From: a virus | Direction: 5' to 3' (one strand) | Length of the DNA: 25,237 bases | IMG/VR virus record: IMGVR_UViG_3300021961_000583 | Span: 1-25,237 of that record | Shown: piece after piece, positions 17,633-23,596 of the stretch | Layout of the letters: each line of letters starts with the position of its first letter | Numbering within the stretch: position 1 is the first letter of the stretch | Made by a program: the position numbers and the translations under genes | Notes under the pieces: model-generated | Database searches by the model: none | What the model was told of the DNA's origin: nothing | What the model saw: only the letters and a program-made list of their open reading frames with translations

Positions 17633-18880
17633 ATGGCATACTCATTAAACAATTTGGCCGGAGCAACCGGATTTACTCAAGCCTCTAATGTATCTTTAGG
17701 AACTATAAAAGGGTCTCCTGCAGCAAATGATACTATAAGTATTGGTTCATTTGCTTTGACAAGTGTAACTGCTCCAACTGGATATACTTACGCAGTAGAG
17801 GGAACTTCCGAAACTTATACAGCAGGTACTGCGGGTGGTAGTAGAATATCTTATATTGAAAACTATGCTCCAAATTGGACATGGACAGTTCCGGTTGGTT
17901 CTAAAATTACTTTAGGTACGAACTCTGGTAAAAGTGCTACTTTTTCAGTTTCTTCAATGACCAACCTTCCTACACAAACTGCTTTACAATCAATTATTTC
18001 TCATACAATTCGAATGGTATTTGATGATGGATTTAGTGAAAATTGTACCAATAAAGGGTCAAATTTAGATAAAACAGTTTATTCAGTAGATTCATATGAT
18101 GGTAACTCATCAGCACTATGTTTAACGATTGACTCACCGGTTACTTTAGCAGATGGTACAATCGTAGAGGCAGGTGATTTAAATGAAGGAGATACTCTTA
18201 AAGGGTTCTCTATCGGTGGATTAGGAACTGATTCAGATGGAACTTTCTTAGATTGGTCATCTAATTCACTTTCTACTACTCCAAAAGATGTAACAATTGT
18301 TAATTTAACTTATTCTTTTGCTGCTCGTTATTATGATGTAAATAATGGTGAGGTAACTGCTACTTCTGAACACCCTATGTTGGTGAAAGATTCGGTAAGT
18401 GGTGATTACAAATTTAAAGAAATGTTCAACTTAGTAGTTGGGGATAAATTGGTCAAAGGCGATGGTAGTGAAGTTGATATTACTTCAATTGATATTGTAC
18501 AAAAAACAACCGAGATTGTTTCAATAGATGTTGAAGAAGAAGATACTTACATGGTTAATGGATATATTACACACAACAAAGGTGGTAACTCACATTCTAA
18601 TTTCTCAGGACCAAGTGCACCTACATCAGTTGCATACTCATCTCCATTAATTACATGGACTGCACCATCGGCTCAAACTACAACAGGTATAACTGCTTAC
18701 GAATATCAAATTTCAGCTGCATCTAACTTTAGTTCAATTGAAAATACTGCAGATGAATGGAGTACAACTGAAGTTGAGGTAAATACAATTTTAGCTGCAG
18801 GAACTTGGTACTTTAGAGTAAGAGCAATTGAGGCTGGATTAAAAGGAACTTGGTCTTCTACTCTAACATTTACAAGATAA
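17633..18880 (+). CDS. Tail-associated protein with intein-like Hint domain and Fn3-like C-terminus (415 aa)
   Basis: Three parts are visible. Residues 1-162 are a beta-rich phage-type N-terminal region. Residues 163-315 form a Hint (intein/BIL-type) domain: Cys163 starts CLTIDSPVTLADGTIVEAGD with LNEGDTL (block A), T244-S-E-H247 is the TxxH block B motif, and IVSIDVEEEDTYMVNGYITHN ends in His314-Asn315 (blocks F and G). At about 153 residues it is mini-intein size with no room for a homing endonuclease. The next residue is Lys316, not Cys, Ser or Thr, so standard splicing is not expected; self-cleavage or noncanonical splicing is possible. Residues from about 330 (APTSVAYSSPLITWTAPSA...YEYQISAASNF...WYFRVRAIE) look like a fibronectin type III domain. 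A TAGGAAAA ribosome binding site is weak. Cell-surface binding plus processing of a virion protein is inferred. Confidence 0.82.
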   Translation: MAYSLNNLAGATGFTQASNVSLGTIKGSPAANDTISIGSFALTSVTAPTGYTYAVEGTSETYTAGTAGGSRISYIENYAPNWTWTVPVGSKITLGTNSGKSATFSVSSMTNLPTQTALQSIISHTIRMVFDDGFSENCTNKGSNLDKTVYSVDSYDGNSSALCLTIDSPVTLADGTIVEAGDLNEGDTLKGFSIGGLGTDSDGTFLDWSSNSLSTTPKDVTIVNLTYSFAARYYDVNNGEVTATSEHPMLVKDSVSGDYKFKEMFNLVVGDKLVKGDGSEVDITSIDIVQKTTEIVSIDVEEEDTYMVNGYITHNKGGNSHSNFSGPSAPTSVAYSSPLITWTAPSAQTTTGITAYEYQISAASNFSSIENTADEWSTTEVEVNTILAAGTWYFRVRAIEAGLKGTWSSTLTFTR

Positions 18881-18886
18881 TTTTTA

Positions 18887-18902
18887 CGTTTTGTAGAAAA
18901 CG
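18887..18902 (+). other. Short hairpin before promoter motif
   Basis: CGTTTT (18887-18892) pairs with AAAACG (18897-18902) around GTAG. There is no T run after it, so it is at best a weak terminator or RNA end. It directly precedes the promoter-like motif at 18904. Confidence 0.35.
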
Positions 18903-18903
18903 A

Positions 18904-18913
18904 TATATTTATA
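18904..18913 (+). promoter_or_regulatory. Candidate late promoter motif TATATTTATA
   Basis: An exact copy, 31 bases before ATG 18945. No purine-rich ribosome binding site is seen between. Confidence 0.55.
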
Positions 18914-18944
18914 TATATAATTTAAATTAACAAAATATATCAAA

Positions 18945-19226
18945 ATGGCAGAACAAATCAAGTTTACGGAAGAAGAAATTGGTCAAATCAACCAATTAAG
19001 ACAAGATGCTACTAATGTTTTTTTACAATTAGGACAATTAACATTAGAGAGAAAGAAAAGGTTAGAAGAATTAGATACTTTAGAATCTCAATTACTACAA
19101 AATCAAAAAGAATTGGCGGAAAGAGAACAAAATTTATTTAAATCTCTAAACGAAAAGTACGGTGATGGTAATTATGACCCAAATACTGGCGTTTTCACAC
19201 CATTATCGGATGAAGTTACACAATAA
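18945..19226 (+). CDS. Small coiled-coil protein (93 aa)
   Basis: A Glu/Gln/Leu-rich helical protein. Residues about 7-70 have heptad-like hydrophobic spacing (QINQLRQDATNVFLQLGQL, ELDTLESQLLQNQKELAERE), predicting a coiled coil. A conserved-looking end reads EKYGDGNYDPNTGVFTP. It carries its own candidate promoter and lies between the Hint protein and the sheath gene, separated by 64 and 77 bases. Similar short coiled-coil proteins ending in a KYG.G..(N/D)P.TG.F motif occur near tail genes of other large phages as far as I recall, but no function is known to me. An accessory virion or assembly factor is the best guess. Confidence 0.7.
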   Translation: MAEQIKFTEEEIGQINQLRQDATNVFLQLGQLTLERKKRLEELDTLESQLLQNQKELAEREQNLFKSLNEKYGDGNYDPNTGVFTPLSDEVTQ

Positions 19227-19249
19227 AATATTCTTTACAAAAAGTAAGT

Positions 19250-19259
19250 AATATTTATA
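19250..19259 (+). promoter_or_regulatory. Candidate late promoter motif AATATTTATA
   Basis: A one-base variant of the motif, 44 bases before ATG 19304, followed by TTAGTA as in the copy before the tube gene. Confidence 0.5.
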
Positions 19260-19303
19260 TTAGTATCACTATATTAGAACAAAATTTAAAGGAGTAATAT
19301 AAA

Positions 19304-21631
19304 ATGGCAGAAAAGATTGTATCACCAGGTGTTTTTACAAGAGAAAATGACCTATCATTCTTATCTCAAGGGATTGGTGAAATCGGAGCAGCAATAATTG
19401 GACCTTTCCATAAAGGACCTGCATTCGTACCAACCGTTGTAAACACACAATCAGAATTCGAATCTATCTTCGGTACACCGAATGGAGATTTCTACACGGG
19501 ATATACCGTGCAAAATTATTTAAGAGAGGCTGGAACTGTAACTATCGTTAGAGTTGGTCATGTAGGTGGATATACCCAAGCAGATGCAGTTGGTATCAAG
19601 ATATCGGGTTCAGTTTCAGGTGAAAAACTTGTTGGTGTATTAAAATCTACCCATCATTGGACAACTTCAGGAAACGGAGATGCTATCACTGCTTCTATTG
19701 ATTCACAAGAAGCATCATCTTTATTTGCTATAACATTAGAGAATGGTAACGATGCTTTAAACACTACAATCTCTGCTTCAGTTCTTCACACTGCTGGTAA
19801 TGATTTATCAGATGTATTTGGTGAAAACCCAAGAGGTTCTAAAGGTGTTTATGTATCTCAATTCTTTGAAAATGCTGCAATCGATACATTCAGTTCAGCA
19901 GATGGTGATAAAATTGAATTAGTAGATTTGGGTGAGCAATCATTCGATGGACAAGATTGTACTTTTGCCTCTACTCCTTGGATTAAATCTCAATTAATCT
20001 CTGGCGAAAGACATGATTTATTCCGTTTCCACACTTTAGGTGATGGTACATACGCAAACAAAGAATTTAAAGTATCAATCTTTAATGTAAAAGCAGCAGG
20101 TGAATCAAATGCTACTGATTATTCAACATTCTCAGTTGCAATTAGAGGATTTGCTGATACTGATAGAAAAAAATCAATTTTAGAAACATATAACAATGTT
20201 AACTTAGACCCTGCATCTCCAAATTACATCTTAAAAGTAATTGGTGACCAGGATGTTACTATTGATGCAAATGGAAAACAAACATTAAATGGTGATTATA
20301 GAAATCGTTCTAAATTCGTTAGAGTTGAAGTTTCTGCAGAGGGTGCATTCCCAATCATCGCAGGACCTTTTGGACACGATGCTTACTTATCACCAATCGC
20401 AGGTAACGATAATATCACTCCTGCAGTAGTATTCTCTACAAGTTCAGCTGATAACACTTCATCTTCAACTTATAGATACTCAGGTATTGATTTAGAAACT
20501 GCAGTAGTTAAAGTAGATAATGGACATTTCTTAGCTCCAATTCCAAATGATGCTGAAAATGGTTCAAACGTAGTATTTGCATTTGATTCACAATTCTCAT
20601 ATGAACTTACTGGTTCAAATGCAGCAGATGTTGCAAAGAGACAATTCGTGGTAGGTTTCCAAGGTGGATTTGATGGTGTAACACCAACCGTTTCTCTTGA
20701 TAAAGGAAATGATATATCTGCTGGTAACTCACAAGGATTTAACTTAGCAGGTTCAACTGCAAGTGGTTCAGTTGCTTATGTAAAAGCAATAAACGCAGTA
20801 TCTAACCCTGATGATTTCGATATCAACTTGGTTGCTGCACCTGGTATCATTAGATACAACCACTCTTATGTATTTGATAAGATTGTTGATATGGTAGAAT
20901 CAAGAGAAGATGCATTCTTCATTGGTGATGTAGTTGGACCAACAAATGGTGATTCATCTGCAAAACAACAAATTGCTACCGAACAAGCTCAATCAGTAGA
21001 TTCTAACTATGTTGGTACTTACTATCCATGGGTTAAAACAATCGATTCAAGAACTAACAAATTAACCGTAGTTCCACCATCAGTATTGATGCCAGGAATT
21101 TACGCTGCCAATGATGCTATCGCAGCAGAATGGTTTGCACCGGCTGGTTTGAATAGAGGTGGAATCATCGGAGCAGTAACTGTAACTGATAGATTAACTC
21201 ATGCTGAAAGAGATACTTTATATGAGAACAAAGTAAATCCAATCGCTTCTTTCCCTGGCGAAGGTATCGTTGCATTTGGACAAAAAACTTTACAAGATAA
21301 GGCTTCAGCATTAGATAGAATCAATGTAAGAAGATTGTTGATTAAAGTTAAGAAATACATCGCATCTACTTCAAGATACCTTGTATTCGAACAGAACACA
21401 TCTCAAACAAGAGCTAAGTTCTTGAACACCGTAAACCCTTACTTAGAAGGAATCCAACAAAGACAAGGTTTATATGCGTTTAGAGTGGTAATGGATGAAT
21501 CTAACAATACACCAGATGTAATTGATAGAAACATCATGGCAGGTGCAATTTACTTACAACCTACCAAGACTGCTGAATTCATCGTAATTGATTTCAACAT
21601 CTTACCAACTGGAGCTGCATTTACGGCGTAA
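19304..21631 (+). CDS. Tail sheath protein (T4 gp18-like, 775 aa)
   Basis: Forms the contractile outer tail sheath. The N-terminus is typical (SPGVFTRENDLSFLSQGIGE, then AAIIGPFHKGPAFVPTVV, then EFESIFG). The C-terminal domain is also typical: NKVNPIASFPGEGIVAFGQK, INVRRLLIKVKKYIASTSRY, VFEQNT...NPYLEGIQQRQGLYAFRVVMDE, ending in EFIVIDFNILPTG. These form the conserved core that holds neighbouring sheath subunits together. At 775 residues it is longer than T4 gp18 (659), the extra length lying in the variable middle domains. AAAGGAG (19288-19294) gives a strong start at ATG 19304. Frequent TTC, AAC and ATC codons fit a very abundant protein. The tube gene follows directly, as in T4-like phages. 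Confidence 0.97.
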   Translation: MAEKIVSPGVFTRENDLSFLSQGIGEIGAAIIGPFHKGPAFVPTVVNTQSEFESIFGTPNGDFYTGYTVQNYLREAGTVTIVRVGHVGGYTQADAVGIKISGSVSGEKLVGVLKSTHHWTTSGNGDAITASIDSQEASSLFAITLENGNDALNTTISASVLHTAGNDLSDVFGENPRGSKGVYVSQFFENAAIDTFSSADGDKIELVDLGEQSFDGQDCTFASTPWIKSQLISGERHDLFRFHTLGDGTYANKEFKVSIFNVKAAGESNATDYSTFSVAIRGFADTDRKKSILETYNNVNLDPASPNYILKVIGDQDVTIDANGKQTLNGDYRNRSKFVRVEVSAEGAFPIIAGPFGHDAYLSPIAGNDNITPAVVFSTSSADNTSSSTYRYSGIDLETAVVKVDNGHFLAPIPNDAENGSNVVFAFDSQFSYELTGSNAADVAKRQFVVGFQGGFDGVTPTVSLDKGNDISAGNSQGFNLAGSTASGSVAYVKAINAVSNPDDFDINLVAAPGIIRYNHSYVFDKIVDMVESREDAFFIGDVVGPTNGDSSAKQQIATEQAQSVDSNYVGTYYPWVKTIDSRTNKLTVVPPSVLMPGIYAANDAIAAEWFAPAGLNRGGIIGAVTVTDRLTHAERDTLYENKVNPIASFPGEGIVAFGQKTLQDKASALDRINVRRLLIKVKKYIASTSRYLVFEQNTSQTRAKFLNTVNPYLEGIQQRQGLYAFRVVMDESNNTPDVIDRNIMAGAIYLQPTKTAEFIVIDFNILPTGAAFTA

Positions 21632-21653
21632 TAAAACAAAAAAAGTAGAAAAC

Positions 21654-21663
21654 TATATTTATT
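21654..21663 (+). promoter_or_regulatory. Candidate late promoter motif TATATTTATT
   Basis: A one-base variant, 27 bases before ATG 21691, with AAAGGAG (21674-21680) in between. The tube gene thus seems to have its own start signal in addition to read-through from the sheath gene. Confidence 0.5.
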
Positions 21664-21690
21664 AGTAGTATATAAAGGAGAAATAAAAAA

Positions 21691-22182
21691 ATGGCAGAAG
21701 TATTAGAATTTAACGATATGTTCTATACCAATTTCGAACCAAAGATGAAGAATCGTTTCATCTTGGAAATCGATGGTATCCCTTCTTACTTGATTAGAAC
21801 AGCAACAAGACCACAAATCAATTTTGAAGTTGTAACATTAGACCATATCAATGTTAAAAGAAAATTAAAAGGAAAAGGTGAGTGGCAAGATGTTACTATG
21901 ACCTTATTCGACCCAATCGTTCCATCAGGTGCTCAGGCAGTAATGGAGTGGGTTCGTTTATCTCACGAATCATTGACAGGTAGAGATGGATATGCAGATA
22001 TGTACAAAAAAGATATCGATATCTATATGTTAGGACCAGTTGGTGATAAGATTGAACAATGGAAATTAAAAGGTGCGTTTATCCAACAAGCTAACTTCGG
22101 TGACTTGGATTGGAGTAATGCCACAGACCCTGCATCAATCGAATTAACTTTATCATACGATTACGCTATCCTTGAATTCTAA
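21691..22182 (+). CDS. Tail tube protein (T4 gp19-like, 163 aa)
   Basis: Forms the inner tube through which DNA passes. Its 163 residues equal the length of T4 gp19, and it lies immediately after the sheath gene. Family features: FYTNFEPKMKNRFILEIDGI near the N-terminus, IRTATRPQINFE, then HINVKRKLKGKGEWQDVTMT, LFDPIVPSGAQAVMEWVR and the C-terminal DLDWSNATDPASIELTLSYDY, the usual end of gp19-family tubes. ATG 21691 has an AAAGGAG ribosome binding site at ideal spacing. Codon use is C-ending, as in the sheath gene, consistent with high copy number. A terminator lies 25 bases after the stop. Confidence 0.96.
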   Translation: MAEVLEFNDMFYTNFEPKMKNRFILEIDGIPSYLIRTATRPQINFEVVTLDHINVKRKLKGKGEWQDVTMTLFDPIVPSGAQAVMEWVRLSHESLTGRDGYADMYKKDIDIYMLGPVGDKIEQWKLKGAFIQQANFGDLDWSNATDPASIELTLSYDYAILEF

Positions 22183-22207
22183 TTAACACTGCAATTTTAT
22201 TATACCG

Positions 22208-22240
22208 AAGGGGTTCTCTTGTTGAGAATCCCTTTTTTTT
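22208..22240 (+). terminator. Intrinsic terminator after tail tube gene
   Basis: GGGGTTCTC (22210-22218) pairs with GAGAATCCC (22224-22232), with one G-T wobble and loop TTGTT, followed by eight T (22233-22240). AA at 22208-22209 can extend the stem into the T run. Confidence 0.92.
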
Positions 22241-22257
22241 CAACTTTTTTTAATCTA

Positions 22258-22267
22258 TATATTTATA
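22258..22267 (+). promoter_or_regulatory. Candidate late promoter motif TATATTTATA
   Basis: An exact copy directly after the tube terminator and 25 bases before ATG 22293, giving the gp26-like gene its own transcription start. Confidence 0.58.
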
Positions 22268-22292
22268 TATAAACATAAAATAAAGGTTTATT

Positions 22293-23045
22293 ATGGCAAA
22301 TTATGATTTCCCAACTGAAGTGATATCACTTCCATCAAAAGGTTTAGTATATCCTGAATCAAATCCACTATCATCTGGTCAATTAGAAATTAAATATATG
22401 ACTGCAAAAGAAGAAGAAATTCTTGCATCTCAAAATTTAATTAAAAAGGGTGTAGTATTAGATAAGTTATTTGAATCAATTATTGTTGATAATAAAATCA
22501 ATATAGATGATATTATTATTGGTGATAAAAATGCTATTATGTTAGCAACTCGTATTTTAGGTTATGGACCTGAATATAAGATTGAAATTACTAATGATTT
22601 AGATGAAAAAGAAGAACTTTCTGTTGATTTATCAAAAATTCAAACAAAAGAAATTGATGAATCATTATTAAATCGTGAAAATCGCTATACATTTACTACT
22701 TCAAATGGTACTGTATTAGAATACAAATTATTATCACATGGTGATGAGAAAAAAATTGATGCAGATATAAAAGCGTTACAAAGATTAAATAAAGGAACTT
22801 CTGCTGAATTAACAACACGATATAGATATATGATTCTTTCGGTAAATGGTAAAACTGATACTGGTTCTATAACTGGTTTTATCAATAATCAGTTTTTAAC
22901 TCGTGATACTCGTGCTTTCAGAGAAGCTGTAAAAAAATTACAACCTGATGTTGTTATGGAGTTTGAATACGAAGACCCAAGAACGGGAGAAATGGAGGTA
23001 CGCCCAATTCCTATGGGCGTAGGGTTTTTTTGGCCTACCGAGTAA
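22293..23045 (+). CDS. T4 gp26-like baseplate/tail assembly chaperone protein (250 aa)
   Basis: The sequence fits the T4 gp26 (T4_baseplate) family: VISLPSKGLVYPES near the N-terminus, IKYMTAKEEEILASQNLIKKG, then IDDIIIGDKNAIMLATRILGYGPEY, and a C-terminal ...FFWP end. T4 gp26 is 208 residues. The ribosome binding site is weak (AAAGG at 22282-22286). The gene ends GGG-TTT-TTT-TGG-CCT-ACC-GAG-TAA, and a +1-frame open frame without a start codon continues to 23256. A shift at the T7 run would give a 320-residue fusion in which the last residues of this protein are replaced. Its position between the tube and tape measure genes is that of the frameshifted tail assembly chaperones (lambda G/GT type) of other tailed phages, so a chaperone role is likely, but this is inference. 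Confidence 0.85.
   Translation: MANYDFPTEVISLPSKGLVYPESNPLSSGQLEIKYMTAKEEEILASQNLIKKGVVLDKLFESIIVDNKINIDDIIIGDKNAIMLATRILGYGPEYKIEITNDLDEKEELSVDLSKIQTKEIDESLLNRENRYTFTTSNGTVLEYKLLSHGDEKKIDADIKALQRLNKGTSAELTTRYRYMILSVNGKTDTGSITGFINNQFLTRDTRAFREAVKKLQPDVVMEFEYEDPRTGEMEVRPIPMGVGFFWPTE
22999..23031 (+). promoter_or_regulatory. Recoding signal: stem-loop followed by T7 slippery run
   Basis: TACGCCCA (22999-23006) pairs perfectly with TGGGCGTA (23014-23021) around loop ATTCCTA. GGG (23022-23024) and seven T (23025-23031) follow. It lies at the only place where the reading frames of the gp26-like gene and its +1 extension overlap (23023-23045). TTT in the P site can re-pair exactly after a +1 step. 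The layout also equals an intrinsic terminator, so RNA polymerase slippage giving mRNAs with six U (or nine) would produce the same fusion. Confidence 0.65.
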
Positions 23046-23256
23046 TTATACAATTCAACTTCATCAACAAATTTTTGAATTATGTTATTATGGCAATGGA
23101 TTCAATCAAGAAGGAGTTTATAGATTACCAATACACATACGAAACTTCTATTATAAACAATTAATAGACGCTAAGAAAAAAGAACAAGAGCAAACGAAAA
23201 AGGCCCAAAATACACCAAAAGTAAATAAAGGACCAAGTATAAGAGTGAGGAAGTAA
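23023..23256 (+). CDS. +1-frame extension of the gp26-like gene (77 codons, no own start)
   Basis: This frame is opened by TAG at 23020-23022 and ends at TAA 23254-23256. It contains no ATG, GTG or TTG codon, so independent translation is unlikely. It encodes LHQQIFELCYYGNGFNQEGV, then YRLPIHIRNFYYKQLIDAKK and a charged tail (KEQEQTKKAQNTPKVNKGPS...RVRK). The dense pattern of aromatic and hydrophobic residues argues for a real folded domain; it resembles, as far as I recall, the small second domain found after gp26-like proteins in related phages. Expected product: residues 1-246 of the gp26-like protein joined to 74 residues starting Gly-Leu-Pro. A terminator overlaps its stop codon, so the unit ends here. 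If the T7 length is a sequencing error, the gene is simply one continuous frame. Confidence 0.75.
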   Translation, partial: GFFGLPSNYTIQLHQQIFELCYYGNGFNQEGVYRLPIHIRNFYYKQLIDAKKKEQEQTKKAQNTPKVNKGPSIRVRK

Positions 23257-23273
23257 TTTTCCTCACTTTTTTT
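23244..23273 (+). terminator. Intrinsic terminator overlapping the end of the +1-frame extension
   Basis: AGTGAGGAA (23244-23252) pairs perfectly with TTCCTCACT (23259-23267) around a 6-base loop holding most of the stop codon. Seven T follow (23267-23273). Confidence 0.9.
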
Positions 23274-23279
23274 ATACTT

Positions 23280-23289
23280 TATATTTATA
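23280..23289 (+). promoter_or_regulatory. Candidate late promoter motif TATATTTATA
   Basis: An exact copy 24 bases before ATG 23314 and just after a terminator, followed by GTAGTATA as in the tube gene copy. Confidence 0.55.
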
Positions 23290-23313
23290 GTAGTATAATT
23301 GGAGATAATAAAA

Positions 23314-23580
23314 ATGAAACTTAATAAACAAGAAGCAAAGTTATTTAAGGAATCTCATTCTAAGTGGTTAGGTGAAAACTATTTTTTAGGAAAATTATTT
23401 CTTAGAAAAGTAGTTAATGCCATAAAAAATGATTCTGAAATTAAAAATGCCATAGCTAAAGCAGATAAAGAATTAGAAGCAACCAGAGATAAAATAGAAA
23501 AATTATCAAAAGGTGATAAGGAAAAAGTAAAACAAGCAATCCCTGCAGATGTTAGAAAATATTTAGGGTTTGATTACTAA
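23314..23580 (+). CDS. Small helical protein of unknown function (88 aa)
   Basis: The start is taken as ATG 23314, because the in-frame TTG at 23299 overlaps the likely ribosome binding site GGAG (23301-23304). The protein is Lys/Glu-rich (MKLNKQEAKLFKESHSKWLG, LFLRKVVNAIKNDSEIKNAI, KADKELEATRDKIEKLSKGD) and probably all helical; it ends IPADVRKYLGFDY. There is no membrane segment, signal or metal-binding motif. It lies in the gap between the chaperone-like gene and the tape measure gene, 16 bases before the latter and apparently in the same transcript, which suggests a tail assembly factor. I do not recognise the family. Confidence 0.65.
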   Translation: MKLNKQEAKLFKESHSKWLGENYFLGKLFLRKVVNAIKNDSEIKNAIAKADKELEATRDKIEKLSKGDKEKVKQAIPADVRKYLGFDY

Positions 23581-23596
23581 ACTTATATAATTTAAT

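Noticed and set aside
17633-18880. Full intein with homing endonuclease
   Set aside because: Only about 153 residues lie between Cys163 and Asn315, with no LAGLIDADG or HNH block; the +1 residue is Lys.
18887-18902. Terminator after the Hint-domain gene
   Set aside because: The stem is only 6 bp and AT-rich, with no following T run.
978-23289. Classic T4 late promoters (TATAAATA) driving minus-strand transcripts from the same sites
   Set aside because: No minus-strand genes are present to be served, so a forward-acting motif is the simpler reading, though bidirectional activity cannot be excluded.
23299-23313. TTG start for the 88-residue gene
   Set aside because: The TTG overlaps the likely ribosome binding site GGAG; ATG at 23314 has proper spacing.
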